From Endothia cerciana (Eukaryota; Ascomycota; Sordariomycetes; Diaporthales; Cryphonectriaceae): a DNA stretch of 64,000 nt. Position numbers and translations under genes: made by a program. Positions 33,137 through 44,500 of this stretch are shown here, piece after piece. Every line of letters begins with the position of its first letter. Position 1 is the first letter of the stretch. A model generated the notes under the pieces. The model searched no databases. It had not been told where the DNA came from and saw only the letters and a program-made list of their open reading frames with translations. The stretch is from the NCBI GenBank assembly GCA_026119935.1, contig JALRMH010000048.1:124001-188000 (forward strand), given 5' to 3'.

Positions 33137-35010
33137 ATGGCACTTGCGACAAGAGCCTTGTTTGGAAGAAATCAATCTGTTGCAGCCCAACGACCGGGCC
33201 GTGTCAACAAAAGAGTATCTAAGAAGGCTCAACAGCGGCAACAGAGACAAGGAGCTAGAGGAGCGCCTCCACGAAGATCAAAGACTTCTCGTATGTCGAC
33301 CTCAGAATCTGGTATGGTACCTGATCTGACCGGGGTCGGTATGACACATGAGTATCAGCCGCTGGACCTCGTCAAGAAGCAGATCCGCATCCTCCACCTT
33401 CTTCCCGGTAGGCTCAATGATGCCATCGAGACCACACTATCCGTTGCTTACCTGGACGACAAAGCGCCGTACGAAGCACTGTCTTATGCATGGGGTAACT
33501 CAAGGCCCGAGGCATGCAAGTGTATTGGGGTTGATGGCGAGAAGCGAATGGTTACAAAGAACCTCTGGGCGGCTCTCAGACGGTGTAAGCTCAACTAGTA
33601 TTCAGGATCCCAGCAGATACTCTTCTTGAGGGCATTACTGATCTAGGACTCCCAGTGCGGAAAAGACACGAAGAGCGACAGCTTTGGGTGGACGCTCTTT
33701 GCATTAACCAGGATGACGACGCCGAGAAGTCTCACCAAGTCATGTTGATGACGCAGATTTACTCGAACACCACCATGTGTCTAGGCTGGCTGGGCGACTT
33801 TGAGGGAGATGAAGCCAAGGCACCTATTACCAGACGAGCTGCAAGAGGATTGGAAGCTCCTGTTTCGCACGGGAAGACCTCAACAGGTACGAACAACACG
33901 ATCTCGAAGTCCGACGCAGAGCAGGCCATGAGCCTGATCAGAAAGCTGCAGGAGATGGGCGAAAATGGACACTTTACCTTGGGAGAAGATGTTACCCCCG
34001 GGTGGATTCGTATACTGAAGAGCGAACTTAAAAGCCTGGAAAATCTCTTGCACCTTGACTGGTGGCATCGCATCTGGACAGTCCAAGAAGCTATTCTTTC
34101 TCCTCGACTGAACCTCATCTGTGGAACGCTGGAATACGACGAACAGGACTACGCCCCTATGAACCACAAAACCTTCAGAGCACACGGCCCACCTAATGAA
34201 TGCTGTCGGGGGATCCACTGGTCGTTACCGAACGTCTGGACAGTACTCAATCAAGTCGTCAAAACATACAAAATATGCGAAGTTTCCGTACACCTCTCCG
34301 CTTTCCTACGCCATCAATATGTTTCGACACCGACACTCCCACGACGCGAGGGGACAAGATTTTCGCCTTGCTTGGCCTAGTCGATCCGGTTGCGAGACAC
34401 TTCGTGGACTATTCCTTGTCAAAGAGAGATGTCTACACGAAATTCATACGCTATGCCATTGTCTCGTCCGACACCCTTGTTCCGCTAATGAGGTTTTACG
34501 AGAACGATCGGGACTTGAATCTGGCATCGTGGGTGCCGGACCTGCACGCCAGTATCGACCGTTTCACTTACAGTGCTCTTGAGAGAGTCAGTCAAGATCA
34601 AGACCTAGATTTGGAGAGATATCCCGGCGGAGAAAGCTATGATCACGCCTTCTGGCGGACCTGCGCAGTGGACATTCGCTTGGATGCCAATGGGCGCATC
34701 CGCAGAGCGGGGCCCAGTGTTGAAAAGCACAGAATGCCTTGGCAGAATTTCCTTGGTCCAGGATTCACGTTCAGAACTCCATTTTTCATCACCTGGGGCG
34801 GCCGAATAGGGATTGGTCCGGCTGGCACTCAGGTTAGAGATGCAGTGTACGTTCTGTGTGGGGGGAGCATGCCTTTCATTTTGCGTGGGGTTCAGGGAGG
34901 TCCTATTCCAGAATGTTATACGGTACGTTGGTCACTCATATGTGCACGGTATCATGGACAGAGAAACGATCCAGGATGACGTACGATGGAAAAAGGTTAT
35001 AATTATATGA
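33137..35010 (+). pseudogene. HET-domain (heterokaryon incompatibility) protein, frameshifted
   Basis: Exon 1 33137-33584 and exon 2 from 33656 (71-nt intron) encode a basic leader, then the HET domain: IRILHLLPG, YEALSYAWGN, LRKRHEERQLWVDALCINQ, QIYSNTTMCLGWLG and HRIWTVQEAILSP. A plausible 49-nt intron 34234-34282 leads into FRHRHSHDARG. The domain's signature DKIFALLGL is in the next frame, reached by one surplus G in the GGGG at 34350-34353. The conserved end, YVGHSYVHGIMD, is again one base out of frame near 34920 and stops at 35010. Intact HET proteins trigger cell death on contact with a non-self strain. With two frameshifts, this copy is probably dead unless these are assembly errors. 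Confidence 0.75.
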
Positions 35011-35396
35011 TGCCTGAGAATAGAAAAGCTTTGAAAAGATATGGAGAATATAGGGACATGTGAATGTCATTTTGGTTTTGATGGTCGTTTGAGTTACTAA
35101 TAATTAGGTGCTAGAAGCTGCAAGGTTAAAGGATGTTGTTGACCGAGCTGGAACCGATCAGCAATCGTTATGTTTTGCTTCCTAGAAGATCATGCGTTTC
35201 TGTCCAAGATACCACTAGAGCCCGAACGGAAACTTCGTCATAGGGTGTGATACAGGATGAGCTTGAGCTGCCCGACTTGGTGCCGGAACTAGAGCCAGGT
35301 GAGTTGCCAGAGATAGGTATCAGTGGATGGTTGCAATGGAATCTATATGACGGATCACTAGACCCTTGAATAACTACCACATAGCGCCCAGGACTA
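35011..35396. other. Convergent intergenic region
   Basis: Contains 3' regions of the HET pseudogene and the FAD oxidoreductase. A Ser-rich minus-strand ORF here lacks support. Confidence 0.45.
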
Positions 35397-36857
35397 CTAC
35401 AGGATCCTCGACGCACCACAGCTACCTAGCCTGGCGCTCTTCGCTTCTCCGTCAAGAATAATTTCACTGACAAGCTTTCCCGTGCCAGGGCCATTCTGTA
35501 TTCCCCAGCAGGTATGACCAGCAGCCACCAGCAGTCCTTTGGTGCCACCGACTTCACCAATAAACGGGCCGCCCTGGGGCAGGTAGCAGGCTTGCCTGGC
35601 GAGAACCTCCCCATCCTTGCCCAACTCGTCACTGACCCCCCCCACCTGGTTGATAATATCCTCACATCGCGCCCGGTCAACCTCGACCTCTGCCGTCGTG
35701 AGGGGCAACGACACAGTTGAGTCTGTGGGCCCACAAGCGTAAGCCGTCCCGTCCGGTCTGGCATATATCTCCGGCTCCACGACTTGCATCCTCTCGATAG
35801 GATTCTGAGCTGCTGGTGTGCCCCTCGCCTTCGGTGGCGTCGGCGCCGGGAACCCCGGCGGAAGCACGATGGACGTGAACAGGGCGTAGGCAGATACTGG
35901 CTTCGGTGTCTTGATGACAACACTGTGTGCGCGAGAGGCGGTGACAGGTACGTCGGGGAGTAGGCGAGCCGTCCATGGTCCGGCAGCTACGACACAGTCC
36001 GTCGTCGGTAACTGCGTTTCCTTTCCCTCCTTCACGTAGGTGACGCCCCTCACCTCGTTACCATCTTTGCTCTTGTTAATAGCTGTCACTCGAGCGCCCG
36101 TGACGATCTTGACGCCCTTGTCCTCCGCGAGTTGAGCCATGCTGCGAGTGAATAGCTCTGGGTGTACCTGCGCTGTGTTGTCTGGCGTACCCATTCCCTC
36201 GTATGCGGAGAGTGACCGCTCAGTGTCTAACCAGTCCAGATCCTCGGGTGCGCCAAGATTCTTGAGGGCCCTGATCTTCTTCCGATGATCCTTGTGAAGG
36301 CCCTTGGTGACATCGTCCTGATCCTTCGCATCGGCCACCACCTCCTTAACCCCGCCGTTCTCATTCAGCATCCCGGATGGTAGACGGGCCTGACACTCCA
36401 CCTGACTTGCGAGGCAGCGGCGGTAGCCCCATCGCTTGTCACCATCATGCTCCTTGGACAGTTCGTCGTGCAACCTGAAGCTCAGGGGCACGATGTTGGA
36501 CGGGAAAGCCCACAGCGCCAGGAGCCCCCCGGCCTTGCCACTGGCGCCACCGGCGATGCCCTCGTGTGAGGGATTTCTTCTCGAGGCTGTGTCCGGATCG
36601 GCGAGTGTTGCTGGGTCTTTTATGCTGTCCTCCGTGCGACCGCCTGCATTGCTGGACGAGGCCTCCAGGAGCGTTATGCGGTGTGTGTCTGGGGAGTATG
36701 ATGGGTGGCGAGTAAGGAAATAGGCGGTACAACATCCGATAATGCCAGCGCCTATGATGGTGATGTCCTTGCGTGTCTGCTCGGACATGTTGAAGACCTT
36801 GTCCTTCCTGGACAGTGTGGGAAGAGACTGAAGCTGGCGGGTGACAGCTGAATTCAT
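35397..36857 (-). CDS. FAD-dependent oxidoreductase, DAO family, Tda3-like
   Basis: One open frame of 486 residues from the ATG at 36857. The next ATG, at 36788, begins directly before the Rossmann motif (ITIIGAGIIGCCTAYFL; GxGxxG), so the first 23 residues (MNSAVTRQLQSLPTLSRKDK) are either a short basic presequence or not translated. The DAO pattern is complete: an FAD-binding Rossmann start, GGASGKAGGLLALWAFPSNIVPLSF, the substrate-domain HPELFTRSMAQLAEDKGVKIVTGARV, CVVAAGPWTARLLPDVPV and the terminal GHTCWGIQNGPGTGKLVSEIILDG. Yeast Tda3 is the closest named relative I recognise; its reaction is not well defined. An intron near the 3' end changing the last residues (LGSCGASRIL) is possible. 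Confidence 0.85.
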   Translation of the reverse strand: MNSAVTRQLQSLPTLSRKDKVFNMSEQTRKDITIIGAGIIGCCTAYFLTRHPSYSPDTHRITLLEASSSNAGGRTEDSIKDPATLADPDTASRRNPSHEGIAGGASGKAGGLLALWAFPSNIVPLSFRLHDELSKEHDGDKRWGYRRCLASQVECQARLPSGMLNENGGVKEVVADAKDQDDVTKGLHKDHRKKIRALKNLGAPEDLDWLDTERSLSAYEGMGTPDNTAQVHPELFTRSMAQLAEDKGVKIVTGARVTAINKSKDGNEVRGVTYVKEGKETQLPTTDCVVAAGPWTARLLPDVPVTASRAHSVVIKTPKPVSAYALFTSIVLPPGFPAPTPPKARGTPAAQNPIERMQVVEPEIYARPDGTAYACGPTDSTVSLPLTTAEVEVDRARCEDIINQVGGVSDELGKDGEVLARQACYLPQGGPFIGEVGGTKGLLVAAGHTCWGIQNGPGTGKLVSEIILDGEAKSARLGSCGASRIL

Positions 36858-37846
36858 CCAGTATGGACACGAGTAGCGGCCTCAAGAGGTGCAAGTATAA
36901 CGGGGTTGAAAAAGCCGAGGCGACATTTGCTGGTCAGCAACTCTGGGTGACGTCGTGTTAGAGTTGGGGAGGCTCAACATTGGTGGGGCTAGTGACCTCA
37001 TACAGAGCCCCGCGTCCCCCCCCCCCCCAAAAAACAGGCCCCCTACATTTTAGATACAGGATCGAAAGGGGAGAATGATCTAAAACGTGTTATTTTCTCG
37101 AAACTTAAGGCATTTAACTCGACTGAACATATCGTATTCGGAACGGATGTGGAGATGTCTTCTCGGAGCAAGCTATTACTACGATAGTCATCAACTACAC
37201 CTACTACAACTTCAGCTATATTAAATCATGTCGGGTATGGACTTATATACACGTCACTAGCTGTTCAGAAAGGCCTTGATTCTCCATGTCAGACATGTCT
37301 TTGACGGTGGCATTTCCTCCTTTCCCTTTGCCCCCTTCGAGCTCGACGGTAGTAACTTCAGTCTGTGTCTATGAAGAATTTCACTCTAAAGCCAAACCGG
37401 TATGTAAAAGTGGCATCGGCTGGGGTTTTGGTAGGTAACGCCAAGTCGTCGCATATGGGATTTATATATCATGCTTAAAGGGCGTTCTCGTGCGCTCCCG
37501 ACAATACAAAGGCGTGTGGTGGTGATGGGGTGAAAGCCAATGCCGCTACATATTGTGACAGGAAAGGCAAGTGGTCTAGGTGATATTATGTATCTAGCCT
37601 ACTTGGCATTATCCGCGTGTCTTAAGTATGCTCAAACGAAAACAGACAACGCCAGCCTGTGCAGAAACCCAGCCGCCTCACTTTCAAGGACTGACCGGCC
37701 ATGCGCTGTTGCTTCAATCCATCTCAAAGTCCTGTAATGGTATCCTTCCCGCTTCTGACGAAGACATTCAAGACTCCCCCCACTGCTTAAAACACCCGTG
37801 GAGGTGGCCGAAGGCCGAAAGACAGCCCGTCGGCTCAAGTCCTGAC
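36858..37846. other. Intergenic region with C13 tract
   Basis: Upstream region of the FAD oxidoreductase and 3' flank of the RRM gene. Contains the C13 run at 37016-37028. No gene seen. Confidence 0.5.
37016..37028. repeat. C13 homopolymer, intergenic
   Basis: Thirteen C followed by A6, about 160 bp upstream of the Tda3-like start codon (poly-G on that gene's sense strand). Confidence 0.95.
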
Positions 37847-40162
37847 TTAAAAGGTGCCATCCCTTCCGCCAAACATCGATAGATACCCAGCACATGGGTC
37901 AACGGCCCACTTGACGCTCACCACACCAGGATAGAGACTCCGCAGCAGCTGGTGCGCGCTATGCGCCTGGGCCCTCATGCTCCCGAAGCGCCACTCGAGC
38001 GTCCGCCAGCCCCCTCCCTCATCCAGGACGATGACCTCCTCCGTCTCGTACTCAAAGTACTGGTTGAAGAGGTCGCAGAGCCACTGCCGGTCCACGATCA
38101 TGCTCGGGCCGGAGATCACCACGACCCGCGACGTCGGGTGGTCATAGGTCTGGGCCGCGGTCCGGTGCCGGTTCCACTTGGCGTGGATCCTCCGGCCGCC
38201 GACCCTGAAGTCGCCGCGGCTGGCGAGGATCAGCAGGCGCTGGGCCTCGCTGGGGTGGTAGAAGATTATCTTGGCGGCCGAGGTGCGGTGCGAGAGCGGT
38301 CTCTGGCTGTTGGGCGGGGAGTTCTGTGTCAGAGAGCCGTGTGTGGCGGGATCTTGTTTTCGCTGCTGCTGGACGCTGAGTGGGCGGTTGATGTAAGTGC
38401 TCCAGACGCGGCCGACTTGGTGCCGCGCGATGGCCTTCAGGAGGTCCTGATAGGAGCATGTGGCGGGCAAATTGGTCAGGAAAAGGGCGCAATTCTCGTG
38501 ATTGGGGATATTGGCCGACTGGTTCTTTGGGTTGTCAGGATTGCCTTGGTAGTTATTTGAGATGCCGTGCTGTTGCCGCGAGGCCCTCTCCTCGTCGCTG
38601 AGGGGACGCTTTGACGCCTCAGGGTATAGAACGGCGGTCATCGGCTTGAAGATCCTGTGAGGTCGTACGGTGTAGGTGTCGTCGACGCCGCCGAAGTTCC
38701 GGGCCTGACCTGGAACACCGGCCTGAGTAGAGCTTGTTTCCAGGAAGTCCGCGAGGGTCGCCTGTGCCTGGGGACCTGTTGGCTGGGCCAAGTTGTTGAA
38801 GCCAACGTTACCTGAGCGAGGTGTGAAGGCGGCAGAGTTTGCATCTCCGATCTGCCTACCAGGAGGCTCCAGGGTATTGCCTCTGCTGCGCCAGTCGGGC
38901 AGCTCAGTCACCCAAGACTGACCAGGACGGGTGACGCTCAGACTCTTCTGGGTGTCCGTGGTGTCAGCAGCCCTCTCAAGGCTCTCGATGCTGGTAGCAC
39001 CTCTCGGGAGACTTGGGCGGGTTGAAGAATACCCAGAACCCGGATCGACAGTCGAACACTGCGTATTGTGCGAGTGGGCGGCAGGTCTAAGGGTCCCGAG
39101 AAAGGCCCCTCTGGCTTCTCCGTCTGGTAAAACGGCAACAGACTCCCTGGCTAGTAGATAGAGGTCAAAGCCAGACAACTGTGCCGGATACAAAGTCGAG
39201 TTGTCGATAGCGGCTCTGTTTCTGCCAGCATTGCAGTTTCGTGAAATGGGTTCTGACAGTTCGAGATGGGAGAAGAGGTAGTCCGGAGGGTTTGAGCGTC
39301 TTGCGCGAACGATGTAGTTGTCACTAGTATTATGGTTCTTGTGATCGGAAGGAGCCTTAGCACCGACGCTGGACTGCTCGGGAGACGAAGTCTGAACTTT
39401 CTTTGGCCCCCAAGCCTCTCGCGAAGCCACAGGCTGGGCGGTGGTCTTCTCGTCAGAGGTGGCTCTAGATAGGTTGTTGAAGCCAGTGAGGCCATCCGGA
39501 AAATATGGCGAAGTAGGGCTGTCCGAAGCACTCAAAGCACAAACATTTGGGCCCAGTTGCAAGACTGTTTCCTTCGAGTTCGAGCCAGCCACCGCAGTCG
39601 GGAAGAATCGAGACTGCGAGACCGTCGAAGAATTGAGAGTTCGGTTGTTGCGGCTGGAAGAGCCAGTCGAGACGTCAGATTCTTCCGAGACCTTTCGAGC
39701 ACAGCCTGCGATCATGGCTGCCTCGGTAGTGGGGAGGATGGGAGAGGGCAGGCTGACGTTGGGCGCTGGTGTGGGAGGCTTTGGATCGATCTTGGTGGTC
39801 GCGGTCGCCTTGGGATGGCCGATAGCATCGAGATCTCTGATCTCTGAAGCGTTATTGTTGAGGGCACCCTGCTCCTGGGAGTATAAGTACTTTGTCAGGA
39901 CATCCTTGTTGTCATCATTGTAGGCAGCTGTGAGCTGCTCGGGCTTGTTGGACATGGTCTTCTCGAGGGTGGCATCTTTGGCCGAGGTAGAGATATAGTT
40001 GTCATCATTGAGGTAGGAAGTAGTGTCCCTGCTTGCGTTGGCCGAGAAGTGAAAACAATTCTCATGGTTGTAAGGACCATCCCAAGCTCGAATCTTCTTC
40101 TCGGTCCACAGGTCTTCCATTCCGGAAGGCAGAGCCAAGTCCTGAGCATACTTGGGAGACAT
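37847..40162 (-). CDS. RRM-containing RNA-binding protein, largely disordered
   Basis: Single open frame; the ATG at 40162 (MSPKYAQDLALPSGM) is chosen because the 116 codons open upstream contain no ATG in the first position and look non-conserved. It yields 771 residues. The N-terminal about 520 residues are low-complexity, rich in Ser, Thr, Asn and Pro. Residues about 545-660 form an RRM (CALFLTNLPATCSYQDLLKAI as RNP2-like; AAKIIFYHPSEAQRLLILA and FRVGGRRIHAKWNRH as the later strands). A conserved C-terminal block follows (RVVVISGPSMIVDRQWLCDLF, RTLEWRFGSMRAQAHSA). It probably binds RNA in nucleus or cytoplasm; partner and target unknown. It resembles unnamed fungal RRM proteins. Confidence 0.8.
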   Translation of the reverse strand: MSPKYAQDLALPSGMEDLWTEKKIRAWDGPYNHENCFHFSANASRDTTSYLNDDNYISTSAKDATLEKTMSNKPEQLTAAYNDDNKDVLTKYLYSQEQGALNNNASEIRDLDAIGHPKATATTKIDPKPPTPAPNVSLPSPILPTTEAAMIAGCARKVSEESDVSTGSSSRNNRTLNSSTVSQSRFFPTAVAGSNSKETVLQLGPNVCALSASDSPTSPYFPDGLTGFNNLSRATSDEKTTAQPVASREAWGPKKVQTSSPEQSSVGAKAPSDHKNHNTSDNYIVRARRSNPPDYLFSHLELSEPISRNCNAGRNRAAIDNSTLYPAQLSGFDLYLLARESVAVLPDGEARGAFLGTLRPAAHSHNTQCSTVDPGSGYSSTRPSLPRGATSIESLERAADTTDTQKSLSVTRPGQSWVTELPDWRSRGNTLEPPGRQIGDANSAAFTPRSGNVGFNNLAQPTGPQAQATLADFLETSSTQAGVPGQARNFGGVDDTYTVRPHRIFKPMTAVLYPEASKRPLSDEERASRQQHGISNNYQGNPDNPKNQSANIPNHENCALFLTNLPATCSYQDLLKAIARHQVGRVWSTYINRPLSVQQQRKQDPATHGSLTQNSPPNSQRPLSHRTSAAKIIFYHPSEAQRLLILASRGDFRVGGRRIHAKWNRHRTAAQTYDHPTSRVVVISGPSMIVDRQWLCDLFNQYFEYETEEVIVLDEGGGWRTLEWRFGSMRAQAHSAHQLLRSLYPGVVSVKWAVDPCAGYLSMFGGRDGTF

Positions 40163-41522
40163 GATTGTCAGAAGCGCCTTGTCATCAAGGATGGACAAGG
40201 GCAAGTGATGAGATGATGGGGTGATCGAGTCCTCCAATAGTGATGCCTTCTTGGATGTTGTAGAGTAGGGTACTGTAGTATGCTGTAGTGTATAACGAAT
40301 GACGAAAATCAAGGCTCCGTGTATGGGACAGCCACTGCTGGAAGGTGGGGGACAGCTTGGCTCAATGCGTGAAACAGGTCTTGCTGAAATGGAGTGTCTG
40401 ATTGTGCAGGGTTGCAAGGAAAGGAGATTGTTGAGGCAGTAATAGATAATTCCCCAGACCTGGCTGGCTGGACCTTGCGTGGAAAGGTAAGGAGACGTCG
40501 TCAGGGACAAGGCAGCCTAGGCAGTTTAAGCAGCTTTGAAGCTAGAGTTTTACCTTGCCAGGCGAGACTTGCCCAGTGATTCACAGGAGTCTTTGACAGC
40601 AAAGCTGATAGCTACGATTTATGAAATGACTTGCTGTGTCGTAGCGAGAGTGTTGATAGTGGTAGAAACAATAACAGCGGTCATATGAATAAGTCAGTCA
40701 CTGGCAAAGAGGAGATTCTGTAGCTAGGTAAGCAACTGGTGAAAGTCACGTCACTGGGAGCATCTGGGACATTCTATTTGCATAGATGTTCTTAGCGAGA
40801 GAGCCCGCAAGGCTGTGTTTCCTCATCAGTACTAGGTAGCTGAGCATCCCAATGAGCTACAGGTGATCTTGTACACAGCTGAGGCTTCCCTCACGATGCT
40901 GAAACTTGTGAAGCGAAGTGTTGAGATAGTGCTAACAAGGAAGAGCTTGCTGAATAAAGCCGAGACTGGTCTCAATGGCGAAAGGGCTGACCTACAAGGC
41001 TAAGAACCACACATACTCTCCCAACGCATGATCAGATGTACCTGTCCAAAGAGGGTCATAAGCACCAAACATCTTGGAGGGTTGGTGATGGCGAGGCGAG
41101 ATAACAACATACCACAGTAGTCCGCAGTCCGTGTTAGCTTATACAGCGAGTAATAGCAATGCATGGCTTTTGTTGGAATTCGCAGCCAAGACATTCTCAA
41201 TACCAGTAACTCTTCCACCAAGACAAGAGATTCACCAGGTGAGGGATGGCATTGTTCCACCGAAAGCACAATGCTATTGTAACGAGACGGAAACCGCTAC
41301 TTCGAAAATGGTCCGAGGGCCAACCAACACCTTGCAAGTCCAAACACCGAGGAAATGACTCTCCAGACGGAGGTAACGTCTGGTGCTCTTGATGCCCAAC
41401 ATCCACAACCTGAAGGATGCTAATGTTTCCGATAATTCGAAGAAAAAAACATGTCCTGTGACCAGCCGTCACACCACCCTTCACAGACGAGCAACCTTTC
41501 TAGGAGACGCTCCAGCCATGCT
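40163..41522. other. Intergenic region, 1.4 kb
   Basis: Upstream region of the RRM gene and 3' flank of POL2. The first 348 bases remain open in the RRM frame without an ATG. No other gene seen. Confidence 0.5.
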
Positions 41523-44500
41523 CTAAAGATCACCATAAACCCCCTCGACGACATCTTCCAACATCCGCAAACCAAAACACTTCGCCACATTCCGATATAC
41601 CCTTAGCCGCCTCGATACCTCGTCCCGTCTCACGCTTTCCCCCCAGCTCCCCGAACAGACACAGTGCTCCATGAACTCGTTGACCCTCAGGGCGCCACAT
41701 TTGGTACACTTGAGGTCCTGACACGCCCAACTCGCCACAAATCCCTCGACGTCCGCGACAAGTCTCTCCTCTAGGTCGTTGCGGTTATACTCCGCCTCGC
41801 AGAACGTACACCTCCACACGACCGGCTCGTTGGGATTTTCAGGGGAGGGCAAGAGGTCCTCGTCGCGGCAGAAGTCGAGGTCCCGCGCCATCGTGCAGTT
41901 GTCGCAGCTGACCTGCGCCAGCTTGAGAGACTCGGAGGGGTTTTGGAATGCCCCTTCCTTGCTGAACTCGCGTACGTCAAACAGCGCGAGCAGGTCTTTG
42001 CGGATTTGCCGCGCGTCGGTGACGATGTTCTTATCGAGTGACAGTATCTGCATGAGCATCTTGACAAGCTCAAGGACTGCGTTGCTGTGGCTGAGATTCA
42101 GATGCGAGCCTGGAAGTGCGGGAAAGGTATAATCAGCCGCGAGTTCGGGGTGCAATAGCTCGCGCTTCTGTGTCGCCAGCAGGCCCTGAATATCGCGCCT
42201 TAGGGGCTTTTCGTAGGCTTTGTCAAGGATGCTGCCGCCCGTAAATTCATCGTCCTGACTGCTGCGGTTGTGGGGGAGTTGAGTAAGACGTGGTGCTGAA
42301 CTGGGGTCAGAGCCGAACATTGGCCGCTTGAGGTTGTGCATGAGCGTGATGAACTCGATGACCCAATCGGAGAAGGTGGGTTGCAGGCGGACGGGGAGGA
42401 AGGTCGACATTTGCCAGTGCATAATTGTCTCGAGGTTTTGTGTCTCGGACTCGATAATTTGTTGTGTGGCCTTGCCGCCGTAGTTGAATTCGTCGTACCA
42501 GACAAGGTAGTCCCAATACTCCTTGATCTCCAGATCAATGAAATGGAATAGCGGCTTGCCCTTGATGGACCTGAGGATGTACTGGCTGTACGCATAGGCA
42601 TTCCCTATTTCCGCCTTGGTCGTTTGCAGTAACAATCGGTTGGCATTCGCAAATATAACTTGCGAGCCCACACGTCGGAAATCTGCCATGAGTTGTTGGA
42701 AAGCCTTGCGCGACATCATTTGCACGTAATAATGCAGGGCGCGGTCATAGAGGAAGGAATCCGGATTCTCGACCCATCGGACGAGGTGCTGAACCATGAC
42801 ATCTGCCATCTCGTTGCCCCTGCATGCCTCAGCCCACCACCCCTTGACCATCTCTCGAAGAACCTGGATGCCTGCATTGGCGAAGGCATTATCCGAGGAA
42901 AGCACCTCTGTGCCTTCTCCTGCAGCCCCATCACCAGCAGGGTTGAGGGCCACCGAGTCCGCGCCTTCTAATTCGTTGATGAGTGACGACGTGAGGATGG
43001 TGTTGATGGCCAGATTCTTGACTTCAAGGTCGATGCAGACCGACGAGTATGTGCCAGGAGTATTGACAGAGGGCATCTGGACCGTCTCCAACGGGCCGGT
43101 GATATCGTCCTGTTCATACCCAGCATGATCTGGGCGAGGTCCAGCAGACCACCATAGGATCACCTTGTTGCTCTGGAGACGTCTCGCATACGCGACATCG
43201 ATTAGGAAGCGTGGGTCCTCCCGCTCGAGATTGCAAAGTGGTATGTCGGCGTACCTCGCCAGGGCAGTCAGATGCAGTATCCATGGTCCAAGCCCGAGGT
43301 AGTGATGTATCAACCGCCTTGCAACGACAGACTGCCATCCCAGAGGAGGTAACGAGCTGTCGTCGACGTTGTACTTGAGCGGCAAGACGGGCATTTCGCC
43401 CAGGATCGGGATGTCGTGCACCAGCAAATTCTTCTGCGAAGACTGGATCACCATGACGAGCGGCTTGGTCTCGTCCTTCCTCATGCGCTTGACAACATCG
43501 CCGATTTCAAGGAAGGCCTTGCGCCGGGTTGTCACCTGCGTGATCTTGAAGGTCAACTTCTCCTGGTATGGGAAGCACTCCTCCCAATTTGAACCATCGG
43601 CAGCGGCCTGTTCTGCATGCCGCCCTCGAAGATCCGAGTACATCTTTGTGATGTTGGGCTGGTCCTGTCCACTCTCCTTGTTCTTGTGCAGTGTGATCAC
43701 ATGCGCCGTATCACCTGTGCTGGAGAAGATGCCAAAGATCTGCCTCTCGCCCGATGTGATATGAGACAGATAGATGAACGCCATCTTCGACCCGCCGAGG
43801 TACGTCCTCGGTTTCGCCGGCCGCATCAGGCTTGGCAACTCGAACCCTTGGTCTAGACCTTGACCTAGTACACCAGGCTTACTCTCGTCAATGGTACACA
43901 AATTGCCCAGCCTAAGCACAGCACGGATATTCAGCGGCACCTGTCTCTCATACACGCCTTCCACACTAGGGTGGTTGAACAGAAGCGAGAACTTCTCGGC
44001 CTCGGCAAAGTAGACATCCTCAGGGACCGTCAGCTTGAACAGATGCACAGAGGAGTGTCCATTCGGCAGCGTATGGCTGACCTGCTCAACGTCACAGCCC
44101 TCGATCTCGATGTCCGGAAGATCCTTACTCTTCAGGTTCAGGAAGACCTGGCGCGGCACCTTGATCTTGACGGTGTGGATCTTGTGGTCGATGAGTACGT
44201 ACGCCATAACCAGGCCAGGCGTGTCTGTTGGCTTCAGCTGGAGGAGCTGCCATGTGTTGCGGAAGGTGACCTCGGCTTGGTCCCGGAAAGCCTGCTGAAT
44301 GTTACTTTCCGGCGCACGCCGGTCGCCAAAGAGATGCCTCCGTCGGATTCTGGCTTGCTTTTGAATCCTCCACTTCTGCTTCTGATACTCCAAGAAGGCA
44401 GCGTAGTCCTCAGAAGGATTCGGCTTGACCTTGGGCAGAGCAGCAAAAGGATCAAGATTCTCCTCCGGCTCCGGCGATTTTCTCTTCTGTGCAGCAGGCG

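Noticed and set aside
35168..35419. Ser-rich minus-strand ORF just after the FAD oxidoreductase
   Set aside because: Low complexity, overlaps the stop of the real gene, no conserved motif; could at most be part of a 3' UTR or final exon.
39441..39923. 160-codon plus-strand ORF opposite the RRM gene
   Set aside because: Shadow of the long minus-strand frame; no family resemblance.
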